NCBI GenBank assembly: GCA_009929855.1
Contig: RZZN01000012.1
Coordinates: 1 to 64,000, forward strand
Source: Gammaproteobacteria bacterium
GTDB taxonomy: Bacteria; Pseudomonadota; Gammaproteobacteria; Chromatiales; Chromatiaceae
Direction: 5' to 3'
Length of the DNA: 64,000 nucleotides
Shown piece by piece: positions 24,278 through 33,845 of this stretch. Within the stretch, counting starts at the first letter, position 1; each line of letters starts with the position of its first letter. The notes under the pieces were generated by a model. That model searched no databases, was not told where the DNA came from, and was given only the letters and a program-made list of their open reading frames with translations. Made by a program: the position numbers and the translations under genes.

Positions 24278-26791
24278 CTAGAAGAGATCGTCCATCACCC
24301 GAGGCGCTGCGCGACGCACCGAGGTATCAGGCTCGGCGGCAAGCTGGATCGGCACCGGACCCTGCAAGTTCTCTCGATGCTCCTCGTTGACCATCTCGAT
24401 GACACCGCGCTTGGACTTGGTCTCGGTGCCTCGCGCCGGATCGACCCGGACTTGCACCATGCCGTCGGGCGGCTCGAGCCGAGCGATCGGATGGCCCTCG
24501 AGCGCGGCAGCCATGAAATCGACCCACATCCCCAGGGCGGCCCGGCCGCCCTCCTCGCCCCGGCCGAGCTTCTCGAAATCGTCGAATCCCATCCAGGCGA
24601 CGGTGACGAAGTCGGCCTGATAGCCAGCAAACCAGGAGTCGCGCACGTCATTGGTCGTTCCGGTCTTGCCAACGACGTCATCCCGTCGCAATGCCTTGGC
24701 CCGCGTCCCCGTGCCGGTCTCGATGACCTCGCGCAGCAGCGAGTTGATCTGATAGGCGATGCGCGGATCGATGACCTGGGGCGCTGGCGGACTCGTGCTG
24801 GTCGCGCTCGGTTGGGCGTCTTGATCGCCGACCCGGAACCAGCACCGCGCGCAACTGCGCGGCGGATTCGCCTCGAAGATCACCTGCCCGTCGCCGGCGA
24901 CGATGCGCTGGATGAAATAGGGCATCACATGAAAGCCCCCGTTGGCGAACACCGCATAGCCTTCGGCCAGCTTCATGGGCGAGAGCTCACCGGTGCCCAG
25001 GGCCATCGACAGACCCAGTGGGACGGCCTGGAAATCGAACCCGAACGTCTGGATATAGGCGTGGGCGTCCTCGACCCCGACGCTTTGCAGGAGGTTGATC
25101 GCCGCGAGGTTGCGCGACAAGGCCAGGGCCGGACGCAGCCGAATGGGTCCGAGCTCCTTGCCGTCGGCATTGCGTGGGTTCCAGGCCTGCTTGCCGGGCA
25201 GCTTGAGCGACTCATCACGCACCAGACTCGCCGGCGTCCAACCCTTGTGCAGCGCCGCGGCGAACACGAATGGCTTGAAGCTGGAGCCGGGTTGGCGGCG
25301 CATGTCGAGTGCGCGATTGAACTTGCTCTCGGTGAACGAATACCCACCGACCAGCGCGCGCACCGCGCCGTCTTGGGGGGCGATGGTCACCAGCGCGCCG
25401 GCCACCGCGGGGTTCTGAGCCAGTTGCCAGCGGCCCTGATCATCCTGCTGGAGTCGGATCAGATCACCACTGGCGAGCACATCGCTGACTCGCCGTGGCG
25501 CCGGCCCGCGCCGGTTGGCATCGCGAAACGCACGCGCCCAGGCGAGCGGCTTCAGATCGAGTCGCACCCGCTGGCCTTGCCCAAGATAGACCTCGGCCTC
25601 GCGCGCCGAGACCTGGACGACCAGTCCCGGTGACAGGTCCGGGAGCCGCGTCACGGTCTCCAGATAGGCATCGAGCTCGGCCTCATCCACCCCCTCGACC
25701 GCGCGGTTGGCCTCGGCGCCACGATAGCCGTGGCGTCGATCATAGTCACGCAGCGCACGGCGCACCGCCTCCTGCGCGGCCATCTGGAGACGGGTATCGA
25801 TGGTCGTGATCACCTGATAGCCCTGGCTGAGCGCCGCCTCGCCATAGTGCTGGATGATCTCCTGGCGGGCCATCTCGGCGACATAGCCGGCATCGAGATC
25901 CGGCTGGCGCCGATGCAGACGTGCCAGATCGGGGGTGAGGAGCGCGATCTCGTATTCGGCCTCATCGAGATACCCGAGATCACGCATCCGACCGAGGATG
26001 TAATTGCGCCGCTCCAGCGCACGGGCTGGATTGCTCACCGGATTGTTGGCCGACGGGGCCTTCGGGATGCCAGCGAGCATCGCGGCCTCGGCCGGCGTGA
26101 GCGCATCGAGCTCCTTGTCGTAATAGAGCGCGGCAGCGGCCGAGATCCCATAGGCGCGATGACCGAAGAAGATCTGATTCAGATAGAGCTCGAGGATCTG
26201 CTCCTTGGTCAGCGTCCGCTCCACCTGGAGCGTGAGCAGCACCTCGGCGAGCTTGCGCTGGAAGGTCTTCTCCGAGCTGAGCAAAAAGTTGCGCGTCACC
26301 TGCATGGTGATGGTGCTGCCGCCCTGAGCCCTGGTGCCCGTGGTGACCAAGGCGAGCAGCGCCCGGGCCATTCCGATGGTGTCGACCCCGCGATGCTCGA
26401 AGAAGCGACTGTCCTCGGTCGCGAGAAAGGCGTCGACCACCAATGGGGGCATGCGCTCGATGGCGACCGGACGACGCCGCTCGATCCCGAACTCGGCGAT
26501 CAGTCCGCCATCACTGCTGAAGACCCGCAGGGGCTCCTCGAAACGCACCTGGCGCAGCGTCTCCACGCTCGGCAGCCGCGTGACATGGATCGACAGGAAC
26601 ACCCCGGCACCGAGCAGACCAAGCGCCAAGAGTTGGAGTGGCGCGCCCAGCGTGGCCAAGAACACCAGTAGCCATGCCAATACCGAGCGCGGTCGCACGC
26701 GCTGGCCGCGTGGCCGGCGCGCGGTCGAACGCGACCAGCTTGGGGCACCACCGCCATTGGCCGGTGGCCGAGGATCGGAATCGTGGCTCAC
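24278..26791 (-). CDS. mrcA: Penicillin-binding protein 1A, bifunctional glycosyltransferase/transpeptidase
   Basis: Class A PBP that polymerises and cross-links peptidoglycan (837 aa). A short basic cytoplasmic tail and one membrane helix (LALGLLGAGVFLSIHV) lead to the GT51 domain with ATEDSRFFEHRGVD and GGSTITMQ. An OB-like insert follows, then the transpeptidase domain with PGSSFKPF (SxxK nucleophile), SRN and KTGTTND motifs in order. A CARC pair near residue 670 sits in the variable region before KTG. I prefer the GTG at 26791, which has GGAG 6 bases upstream; a GTG at 26803 adds four residues. It stands alone on the minus strand, divergent from the lipid operon. Confidence 0.95.
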   Translation of the reverse strand: MSHDSDPRPPANGGGAPSWSRSTARRPRGQRVRPRSVLAWLLVFLATLGAPLQLLALGLLGAGVFLSIHVTRLPSVETLRQVRFEEPLRVFSSDGGLIAEFGIERRRPVAIERMPPLVVDAFLATEDSRFFEHRGVDTIGMARALLALVTTGTRAQGGSTITMQVTRNFLLSSEKTFQRKLAEVLLTLQVERTLTKEQILELYLNQIFFGHRAYGISAAAALYYDKELDALTPAEAAMLAGIPKAPSANNPVSNPARALERRNYILGRMRDLGYLDEAEYEIALLTPDLARLHRRQPDLDAGYVAEMARQEIIQHYGEAALSQGYQVITTIDTRLQMAAQEAVRRALRDYDRRHGYRGAEANRAVEGVDEAELDAYLETVTRLPDLSPGLVVQVSAREAEVYLGQGQRVRLDLKPLAWARAFRDANRRGPAPRRVSDVLASGDLIRLQQDDQGRWQLAQNPAVAGALVTIAPQDGAVRALVGGYSFTESKFNRALDMRRQPGSSFKPFVFAAALHKGWTPASLVRDESLKLPGKQAWNPRNADGKELGPIRLRPALALSRNLAAINLLQSVGVEDAHAYIQTFGFDFQAVPLGLSMALGTGELSPMKLAEGYAVFANGGFHVMPYFIQRIVAGDGQVIFEANPPRSCARCWFRVGDQDAQPSATSTSPPAPQVIDPRIAYQINSLLREVIETGTGTRAKALRRDDVVGKTGTTNDVRDSWFAGYQADFVTVAWMGFDDFEKLGRGEEGGRAALGMWVDFMAAALEGHPIARLEPPDGMVQVRVDPARGTETKSKRGVIEMVNEEHRENLQGPVPIQLAAEPDTSVRRAAPRVMDDLF

Positions 26792-27006
26792 GCGTTGCTC
26801 CACCCGTCACTCGCGCGCCACCGCCCGGTGCTGGCCGCCACGAGTCTCAGTGATCGGAATGCTCAACTCGGAGTTTACACCAAGATTGCGATCGGTCAGC
26901 CCAGAGGCATGATCAATCCGGCCAACTGAATTCATGTCATCGTCACCCGCCCCACATCCGCGCGACACAGAGCACGCCTAAGATCTCACGACCATTTCGC
27001 CATTGC

Positions 27007-27789
27007 ATGTCGAGTGATCAAATGAGCGCAACCGCATCCTCAGTGGCTGCCCGAGCAACTCCGCGGCTCTTCGTCGACCTGGCCGCGAGCACGGATGAGA
27101 TTCGCGAGGCACAAGCCCTGCGCTATCGTGTCTTCGCCCAAGAGCTCGGCGCCCGCTTGAGCGGCGCGGCCGATGGACTGGACGTCGACGATTTCGATGC
27201 GCATTGTCATCATCTGCTGGTGCGCGATGACCGCAACGGTCAGGTGGTGGGGTGCACACGACTCTTGACCAGCGAGGCCGCGGCACGGCGCGGCGGTTTC
27301 TACTCGGAAACCGAGTTCGATCTGGATCCGATCAAGCGGCTGGATGGACGCCTCCTGGAGGTCGGTCGCACCTGCATCGCGCCGGGCTATCGGCAAGGCT
27401 CGGCGATCGGGGTGCTGTGGTCCGGGCTCGCGGGCTTCATTCGACTGCAGGGGTTCGATCATCTCTTCGGCTGTGCCAGCATTCCGCTCGGCGAGAACGA
27501 TGTCCTCGCCAGCGCGATCATGAACCGTCTGCGCCGCCATGCCATGGCGCCCGAGCACCTGCGGGTCACTCCGCGTCTGCCATTGCGCGCACCCACCTCG
27601 GCGGTCGAGGTGCTGGATGCCCCACTGCCCGGGCTGCTGCGCGCCTATCTCAGGCTTGGCGCGCGGGTCTGTAGCGAGCCGTGCCGGGATGCGGATTTCG
27701 GGGTGGCCGACGTGCTGGTGCTCCTCGATATCGACGCACTCCATCCCGCCTATTCACGACACTTCATCGACCGGGTCCCCGGGCGGTGA
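27007..27789 (+). CDS. GNAT-type N-acyltransferase, OlsB-like (putative ornithine lipid synthesis)
   Basis: A 260-aa member of the GNAT subfamily that includes OlsB and hemolysin-type proteins. These N-acylate ornithine with a 3-hydroxyacyl chain to give lyso-ornithine lipid. Diagnostic stretches: ALRYRVFAQELGA near residue 35, DDFDAHCHHLLVRD, VVGCTRLLTSEAA, FYSETEFDLD, LEVGRTCIAPGYR and CASIPLGENDV. The ATG at 27007 lacks a ribosome site; the ATG at 27022 follows GAGTGA and may be the true start. It is first in a run of four same-strand genes (spacing +5, overlap -11, +17), which supports a role in lipid synthesis. The true acyl acceptor is not shown by sequence. Confidence 0.8.
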   Translation: MSSDQMSATASSVAARATPRLFVDLAASTDEIREAQALRYRVFAQELGARLSGAADGLDVDDFDAHCHHLLVRDDRNGQVVGCTRLLTSEAAARRGGFYSETEFDLDPIKRLDGRLLEVGRTCIAPGYRQGSAIGVLWSGLAGFIRLQGFDHLFGCASIPLGENDVLASAIMNRLRRHAMAPEHLRVTPRLPLRAPTSAVEVLDAPLPGLLRAYLRLGARVCSEPCRDADFGVADVLVLLDIDALHPAYSRHFIDRVPGR

Positions 27790-27794
27790 GTCCC

Positions 27795-28637
27795 ATGACG
27801 CTCGCATCCTCGGCGTGGCGTGCGCTGTCGATCCTCGCCCATCTCGGCAGCGCCGCGGCGCTCGCCCTCTGGATCCGCGCGATCACTCGAATCGCCGCGC
27901 GCCCGCGCTGGGTGCCCCGCGTGATGCGCTGGTGGCACGCTCGGCTCTGCGCCATCCTGGATCTCCAGGTCTCGATCCATGGGCGACTCGAGCCGGGCTG
28001 CCTGCTGGTCGGAAACCACGTCTCTTGGCTGGACATCCCGGTCATCGGCGCCCATGGCGAGGTCAGCTTCCTCGCCAAGTCCGAGGTCCGCGGCTGGCCA
28101 CTGATCGGATGGCTGGCCGAGACGGCCGGAACCCTGTTCATCGTCCGCGGGGCCCATCGAATCCAGACACTGGCCGCGCGGCTGAGCGAGCAGATCAGCC
28201 AGGGCCACACCATGATGATCTTCCCCGAGGGGACGACCAGCGATGGCGCCTCGGTGCTGCGCTTTCACCCGCGGTTGTTCGCACTGGCGGTGGAGACTGG
28301 GGTGGCCATCCAACCCATCGCCATCCGCTACCGGAGCGCGGACGGTGAGCTCGACACACGCGTGCCCTTCCTTGGCGAGGAGACCTTGCTCGCACACTTG
28401 ATGCGTCTGCTGCGTCATCCCGCGCCCAGGGTCGAGCTGCACCTCCTTCCCCCCCAGCCGGTCAACGCGGTGGATCGGCGTGACCAATTGGCCGAGCGCG
28501 CGCGGCGCGCCATCCTCGCCAGGCTCAGAGCGGAGACACGCGAGCGCGTGGTCGATCCAGGCGACGCCGAGGTGCCGCGCCTGACGCCCGCGCTGAGCAC
28601 CAGCCCTGAATCCATCGGAGTCACTGATGCCAGTTGA
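27795..28637 (+). CDS. 1-acyl-sn-glycerol-3-phosphate acyltransferase family (PlsC/OlsA-like)
   Basis: Membrane-associated O-acyltransferase of 280 aa. After a hydrophobic N-terminus (ALSILAHLGSAAALALWI) it has the catalytic NHVSWLD (HX4D), then FIVRGAHR, FPEGTTSDGASVLRFHPRLF and AIQPIAIRY, the four PlsC blocks in order. In genomes with a neighbouring OlsB the same family acts as OlsA, acylating lyso-ornithine lipid. It may alternatively make phosphatidic acid. The ATG at 27795 is 5 bases past the previous stop, with GGTGAG upstream. The C-terminus overlaps the glycosyltransferase start by 11 bases. Confidence 0.88.
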   Translation: MTLASSAWRALSILAHLGSAAALALWIRAITRIAARPRWVPRVMRWWHARLCAILDLQVSIHGRLEPGCLLVGNHVSWLDIPVIGAHGEVSFLAKSEVRGWPLIGWLAETAGTLFIVRGAHRIQTLAARLSEQISQGHTMMIFPEGTTSDGASVLRFHPRLFALAVETGVAIQPIAIRYRSADGELDTRVPFLGEETLLAHLMRLLRHPAPRVELHLLPPQPVNAVDRRDQLAERARRAILARLRAETRERVVDPGDAEVPRLTPALSTSPESIGVTDAS

Positions 28638-29931
28638 TCGCGGAGAAACCGCCCCCGGGATGCAGCAAGCGCCGCTGGAGTCAGCGCGGATCGGCCAGGC
28701 GGGACTTGCCATCGGGGTCGTGACCGAGACCTATCCACCCGAGATCAACGGGGTAGCCAACACCATGCATCATCTGGTGGAGGGGCTGGCCGAGCGCGGT
28801 CACCACGTCCGCCTGATCCGGCCAAGACAACCGGGGCTGCCGGCGCAACAGCGCACGAGTGCGATCACCATCCAGCTGGTCCCGGGATTGCCCATCCCCG
28901 GCTATCCAGGACTGCGCTTCGGGTTGCCCGTGTATTGGCGACTGCGGCGCGCCTGGGAGTCATCGCCCATGGATCTCGTCTACATCGCCACCGAGGGACC
29001 GCTCGGGCACGCCGCGTTGGCCGCGGCGAATGCGCTTGGCATCCCCAGTGTCACTGGATTCCATACCCAGTTTCAACACTACGGACCACATTATGGACTC
29101 GGTCTGTTCACGCGACAGATCGAGGAGACACTGCGTCAATTCCACAATCGCTCGGACATGACCCTGGTGCCGACCGTCGAGTTGCGCGACGAGCTCTCGC
29201 GACAGGGCTTTCAGAATGTCGCGGTCTTCGGTCGCGGTGTCGATCTGCGCCTGTTCTCCCCGCAACGGCGCGATCCCGAGCTGCGCCGGACCTGGGGTGG
29301 CGGCGAGGACACGCTGATCTTGATGCATGTCGGACGTCTCGCGCCGGAGAAGAATCTCGCCCTTGCGCTGAGGGCCTATGCCACGATTCGGGCCACCCGA
29401 CCAGAGACTCGGCTCGTGCTCATCGGCGACGGTCCTGAGCGCGAGCGCATCCAGCTCGATCATCCCGAGATTCTCTGTCTGGGAGCCAAGAGCGGTGAGG
29501 ATCTCGCGCGCCATTATGCCTCGGGCGACCTCTTTCTCTTTCCCAGCTTGACCGAGACCTACGGCAATGTGGTGGCCGAGGCGCTGGCCAGTGGTCTGCC
29601 AGTCATCGCCTTCGATTATGCCGCGGCGCGGTCACTGATTCGCGCCGGACACAATGGCTCGAGCGTCCCATTCGGTGATGAGGCGGCCTTCATCGCCGCC
29701 GCCCTGTCGTTCACCCATGACCTCGAGCGACTGCGTGGCGCGGGCGCACGGGCCGCGCGGGGCATGCAAGCGAGCGGCTGGGAATCGGTCATCGAGGAGG
29801 TCGAGTCCTGTCTGTATCGCCTCGTGCAAGGACGCCGCGCGCTGGCCTCACGCGCCTCGTCCGACGTTTCTTCACCAAGCGTCAATATCACCGCAATTGA
29901 CGTCGGCGAGAATCACGGACGTCTTCCCTGA
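28627..29931 (+). CDS. GT4 family glycosyltransferase, candidate diacylglycerol glucosyl/glucuronosyltransferase (Agt-like)
   Basis: A 434-aa retaining GT-B glycosyltransferase. N-terminal acceptor domain: VVTETYPPEINGVANTMHHL, then GFHTQFQHYGPHYGLG. Donor domain: VGRLAPEKNLALALRAYA (sugar-nucleotide lysine), LIGDGPER and FPSLTETYGNVVAEALASG (EX7E motif). Close relatives transfer mannose, glucose or glucuronate to lipids. Beside a PlcP-like phosphoesterase, the best parallel is Agt, which glycosylates the diacylglycerol released from phospholipids. The first 25 residues look non-conserved, so translation may begin later, but the 11-base overlap with the plsC-like gene supports the ATG at 28627. 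Confidence 0.85.
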   Translation: MPVDRGETAPGMQQAPLESARIGQAGLAIGVVTETYPPEINGVANTMHHLVEGLAERGHHVRLIRPRQPGLPAQQRTSAITIQLVPGLPIPGYPGLRFGLPVYWRLRRAWESSPMDLVYIATEGPLGHAALAAANALGIPSVTGFHTQFQHYGPHYGLGLFTRQIEETLRQFHNRSDMTLVPTVELRDELSRQGFQNVAVFGRGVDLRLFSPQRRDPELRRTWGGGEDTLILMHVGRLAPEKNLALALRAYATIRATRPETRLVLIGDGPERERIQLDHPEILCLGAKSGEDLARHYASGDLFLFPSLTETYGNVVAEALASGLPVIAFDYAAARSLIRAGHNGSSVPFGDEAAFIAAALSFTHDLERLRGAGARAARGMQASGWESVIEEVESCLYRLVQGRRALASRASSDVSSPSVNITAIDVGENHGRLP

Positions 29932-29948
29932 CGCGAACCGGTGATGCG

Positions 29949-30749
29949 ATGAGCCAGATTACACGCATGAGCCCGCTGAGATACCGCAGCATCTTCATCT
30001 CTGACGTCCATCTTGGCCTGCGCGGTTGTCAGGCCTCGCTGGTGCTCGACTTCCTGCAATCGATCGAGTGCAAGCACCTCTATCTGGTCGGTGACATCGT
30101 CGATCTCTGGGCGATGAAGAGCGGGCTCTATTGGCCGGAGACCCACAACCAGGTGGTGCGAGCGGTGCTCGATAAGGCCCGTCACGGGACCCAGGTCATC
30201 TACATCCCAGGCAATCACGACGAGCATTTCCGCATCCATCTGGACGCTGATTTCGGTCATGTGGCCGTGCGCAACGAGGCGATCCATACGACCGCGGATG
30301 GGCGCCGATTCCTGGTCATGCATGGTGATGCATTCGACGCGGTGGTCCAGAACGGCAAGTGGCTGGCCAAGCTCGGTGCCAGTGCCTATGACACCCTCCT
30401 GGCCCTGAATGGACACATCAGCCGAATCCGCCGCTGGCTCGGCCTGGAGTATTGGTCACTGGCGGCCTTCCTGAAATACAAGGTCAAGGATGCGGTGAGC
30501 TATATCAGCGATTTCGAAACCGCGCTGGCCAACGAGGCCAAGCGTCGCCAGCTCGACGGCATGATCTGCGGACACATCCACCATGCCGAGATCCGCGACA
30601 TCGAGGGGATCGCCTACTGCAACTGCGGCGACTGGGTCGAGAGCTGCACCGCCTTGGCGGAGCATCATGACGGCCGTCTCGAGCTGCTGCGCTGGACCCA
30701 GACCACCGCGGGATCACTCGAGCCGCCTGATCTGGCTCGCGCCAGTTAG
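29949..30749 (+). CDS. Metallophosphoesterase of the LpxH/PlcP family
   Basis: A 266-aa calcineurin-type phosphoesterase. Metal-binding blocks are intact: FISDVHLG (residues about 16-23), VGDIVDLW, PGNHDEHF, VMHGDAFD and CGHIHHAEIRD. Proteins of this type are often annotated as UDP-2,3-diacylglucosamine diphosphatase. The subgroup next to Agt-type glycosyltransferases is PlcP, a phospholipase C that releases diacylglycerol under phosphate starvation. Context (17 bases after the glycosyltransferase) favours PlcP, while sequence alone cannot exclude LpxH. A start at 29967 is possible. The stop overlaps the convergent histidine kinase stop by three bases. Confidence 0.85.
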   Translation: MSQITRMSPLRYRSIFISDVHLGLRGCQASLVLDFLQSIECKHLYLVGDIVDLWAMKSGLYWPETHNQVVRAVLDKARHGTQVIYIPGNHDEHFRIHLDADFGHVAVRNEAIHTTADGRRFLVMHGDAFDAVVQNGKWLAKLGASAYDTLLALNGHISRIRRWLGLEYWSLAAFLKYKVKDAVSYISDFETALANEAKRRQLDGMICGHIHHAEIRDIEGIAYCNCGDWVESCTALAEHHDGRLELLRWTQTTAGSLEPPDLARAS

Positions 30750-33700
30750 GCCGCGGCGGATCCAGGGCGCGCCCGCGGGGCCTCGCTGAGATACTGGAGC
30801 AGCGTCCGATGGAGCTGCTCCAGGTCGATCGGCTTGCTGAGATGATCGTCCATCCCGGCCGCGCGGGTCTTCTCGATATCCTCCTTGAAGGCATTGGCGG
30901 TGAGCGCGATGATGGGGACGTCCGGGCTGAGCGCACGGATGCGGCGGGTCGCCTCGAACCCATCCATCACCGGCATCTGCAGATCCATCAGGATGAGATC
31001 GACCGGCGCGCGCTGAACATGCTCGACGGCCTCCAGCCCATTCTCGGCGACCGCGATCGCTAGTCCGCTGTCCTCCAAGAGACCCAGCACGATCTCGCGA
31101 TTGAGCGGGTGGTCCTCGACGATGAGAACCCGTTTGCCCTCGAGCCCCACCAGCGGACGGGGCGCGCTGGGCACGACCGGCGCATCCTGCTCGGTGTTGG
31201 CGTTGACCTTGGCTGGCGCGAACAGCCTGGCGAGCATCCGTTCCAGCTCGAGTGGGTTGACCGGCTTGCGCATCAGAGCGTCGACGCCCTCCGCGCGGGC
31301 TTGGCTCGCGCTCGCCTCCTGCCAAAAGGCGCTCACCAGGATCACGCGCGGGCACCCTTCGCCCAGCTCGCGTCGGATCAGACGCAGGGTCTCGATCCCA
31401 TCGAGCTCGGGCATCAACCAGTCCACCAGGATGAGATCATAGCGGTGGTCCTTGATGCGTTGGAGCGCGGCACGACCGCTGCTCAGGGTATCCACCTCCA
31501 ACTCATGGGCGCGCAGCAGCTCGCTGAGGATCTCGCGCCAGAGCGGATGGTCATCCACCACCAAGACGTGTCGTCCTGGATAGCCGGTCATCCGCGGCGG
31601 GGTCGCGGAGGACTCGGGCGCCGCGATCTCGAAGCTGAAACAACTGCCATGCCCGCTCTGGCTGCTCACCTCGATGGTCCCATCCATGAGCTCGACGAGT
31701 TGTTTGCTGATCGTCAAGCCAAGACCGCTGCCGCCATAGCGGCGGGTCGTGCTGCTGTCGGCCTGTGCAAAGGACTGAAACAACCCGGCCTGCTGCTCGG
31801 GCGAGATGCCGATGCCGGTATCCCGGACCATGAACCGCAAGCGCGCGGCGCGCGGCGCGCTCACGCTCAGACGCACCTCGCCCCGCGCCGTGAACTTCAC
31901 GGCATTGCCCAGAAGATTGGTCAGCACCTGGGTGATGCGCAGCGGGTCACCGAGATAGTGGCTGGAGAGGTCTGGTGCATAATCGACGATCAATTCGAGC
32001 CCCTTGTCATGGGCCGCGACCTCCACCAGCTGAACCGCATTCTCGACCAGGATGTAGAGCTCGAAGTCAGTCCGATCGATGCGGAGCTTGCCGGCCTCGA
32101 GCCGCGAGACATCCAGGATGTCGTTGAGGATGCCGAGCAGCGATTGGGCCGAGCTGGCGATCTTGCGCAGCGACTCACGCTGGTGCGCGTCGAGGTTGGT
32201 TCGCAACACCAGCTGGGTCATGCCGATGATCCCGTGCATGGGTGTGCGGATCTCGTGGCTCATGTTCGCCAACAGCGCGCTCTTGGCACGATTGGCGGCC
32301 TCGGCGGCCTCGCGCGCCTGCTGGATCTCACGCTCATGACGTTTGCGCTCGGTCACGTCGCGACTGTTGAGCACCAGCCCACCGAGCGCGGGATCCTTGA
32401 GCAGGTTACTGGCCAAGGTCTCGATATCACGCCAATCCCCATTGGTGTGACGCATGCGACATTCGGTGACCGCGGTGGCCTCGTCATTGGCGAGTACCTG
32501 CTGCATGACACCGGTGAAGCTCGGTCGATCGTCGGGATGGATGAGGGTGAGCACCGACTGATTGGTCAACTCGGCCACGCGCAGTCCCAAGACCCGCTGC
32601 GCGGCCGGACTCACGAAGCGCAGCCTGAGGTCTGGTCCCACCAAGCTGATCATGTCGGAGGAATGACGCGCGAGAGACGCGAAACGTGCCTCGCTCTCGC
32701 GGATCGCGCGCTCGGCGCGTAGACGCACCATTTCGCGCGCGGCCGCCGCTTGTCTCACCATCACCAACATGGCCAGTAGCCCAGCGCCGATGATCAAGCC
32801 AGTCAGCGTCCCATCCATATCCGCGTCGGTGGACCACCAGCCCAGCGCGATGGGGATGATGAAGGCATAGACGGTGGCGATCGTCAGATAAGGCAGGGTC
32901 ATGATGATCCAGCCCGAATCCTCGGCGCCCTCGTGCACCGGCGCCGGGTGAGGATCGCCGCGATGCTCGAGATAGGCCGCGATCATCAGCAGCTGATAGG
33001 AGATCAGATAGATCTGATCCGTGAATCCACCCGAGACATAGCTGTCGCGGAAACTTTCAAGGGCAAACCGGGTATCGGCCACGAAGAAGAGCCACAATCC
33101 CAAGACCAGCCACCCGAGCGGCATGAAGGCGCGATCTCGCCGGCGTCTCAACAACAAGGCCAGCGACCCGACCAACAACACCGTATCGCCCAGCGGATAG
33201 GCCTGAGTGATCAGCAGCTCCAGCAGCGAATCGTAGTCGCCGAACGTGATCGGCCTGAGCAACAGATACCACACCAGGATCCCGGCGCCGCTCGCGATGA
33301 TGGTCAGATCGAGACGGAACAACATCCGCTCGGCCGCCCCCTTGATCGGGCGCATGAATGAGAGTATGGCGGTCAATGCCAAGGGGAAGAACGCGAGATA
33401 GGCCACGTCGGCGAGCGAAGGGAATGGCTCGATCTGCAGCACATCCTCGTAGATGAGCCAGATGAGATCGCCAGCCCAATAGGTCAGTGCCGCCACTGCG
33501 ATGAAACGCCAGCCGCGTCGATCGCATGGCGTGGAGGCGCGGCGCGAGGTGCGCCAGCTCATCAAGACCACAGAGGCCGCCATCAGGACGAAGACGAGAT
33601 TGGAGACCTGTCCATGCCATTGCGCATCTCGTGGTCCGCTCGCGCCCCACAGGAGCAAGCCGACGAGGAGCGAGCCATTGAGCAACAAGACCCAGGTTCC

Positions 33701-33784
33701 TGGATCGGCGAGCAGGCCGGGGCGCGTGTCGCGCTGGCTTGGGGGTGACACGGCGGGCAAATGGATTGTCTCAGGGGTGGTCAT
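30746..33784 (-). CDS. Hybrid sensor histidine kinase with multi-TM sensor, PAS domain and two receiver domains
   Basis: A 1012-aa inner-membrane kinase. About nine transmembrane helices occupy residues 30-345, with WAGDLIWLIYEDVLQIEPFP between two of them. A PAS domain follows (about 360-480: ARHSSDMISLVGPDLRLRFV), then HisKA with phospho-acceptor ANMSHEIRTPMHGIIG (about 510). The HATPase has N box GNAVKFT, G1 DTGIGIS and G2 GGSGLGL. Two receivers come next: one around VVDDHPLW with Asp in LVDWLMPELDG, and one around VEDHPLNRE with Asp in LMDLQMPVMDG. No HPt domain is present, so a separate phosphotransfer partner is needed or the receivers are regulatory. The start is uncertain: the ATG at 33784 lies downstream of a likely promoter, while one at 33841 falls inside it. 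Confidence 0.92.
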   Translation of the reverse strand: MTTPETIHLPAVSPPSQRDTRPGLLADPGTWVLLLNGSLLVGLLLWGASGPRDAQWHGQVSNLVFVLMAASVVLMSWRTSRRASTPCDRRGWRFIAVAALTYWAGDLIWLIYEDVLQIEPFPSLADVAYLAFFPLALTAILSFMRPIKGAAERMLFRLDLTIIASGAGILVWYLLLRPITFGDYDSLLELLITQAYPLGDTVLLVGSLALLLRRRRDRAFMPLGWLVLGLWLFFVADTRFALESFRDSYVSGGFTDQIYLISYQLLMIAAYLEHRGDPHPAPVHEGAEDSGWIIMTLPYLTIATVYAFIIPIALGWWSTDADMDGTLTGLIIGAGLLAMLVMVRQAAAAREMVRLRAERAIRESEARFASLARHSSDMISLVGPDLRLRFVSPAAQRVLGLRVAELTNQSVLTLIHPDDRPSFTGVMQQVLANDEATAVTECRMRHTNGDWRDIETLASNLLKDPALGGLVLNSRDVTERKRHEREIQQAREAAEAANRAKSALLANMSHEIRTPMHGIIGMTQLVLRTNLDAHQRESLRKIASSAQSLLGILNDILDVSRLEAGKLRIDRTDFELYILVENAVQLVEVAAHDKGLELIVDYAPDLSSHYLGDPLRITQVLTNLLGNAVKFTARGEVRLSVSAPRAARLRFMVRDTGIGISPEQQAGLFQSFAQADSSTTRRYGGSGLGLTISKQLVELMDGTIEVSSQSGHGSCFSFEIAAPESSATPPRMTGYPGRHVLVVDDHPLWREILSELLRAHELEVDTLSSGRAALQRIKDHRYDLILVDWLMPELDGIETLRLIRRELGEGCPRVILVSAFWQEASASQARAEGVDALMRKPVNPLELERMLARLFAPAKVNANTEQDAPVVPSAPRPLVGLEGKRVLIVEDHPLNREIVLGLLEDSGLAIAVAENGLEAVEHVQRAPVDLILMDLQMPVMDGFEATRRIRALSPDVPIIALTANAFKEDIEKTRAAGMDDHLSKPIDLEQLHRTLLQYLSEAPRARPGSAAA

Positions 33785-33817
33785 GACTCGATTGGCGGAG
33801 TCGATCACAATCTTCTC

Positions 33818-33845
33818 AGTGTAGGCCAATCTAGACCTCATACAA
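33818..33845 (-). promoter_or_regulatory. Possible promoter of the hybrid kinase gene
   Basis: On the minus strand TTGTAT (33840-33845) and TACACT (33818-33823) are 16 bases apart, giving a start near 33811. That is just before the ATG at 33784 and is the reason for preferring that start. Confidence 0.4.

Noticed and set aside
26926-26950. Possible Pho box before the lipid operon
   Set aside because: A single TGTCAT at 26935-26940 is present but no second half-site lies 11 bases away, so a PhoB site cannot be claimed.
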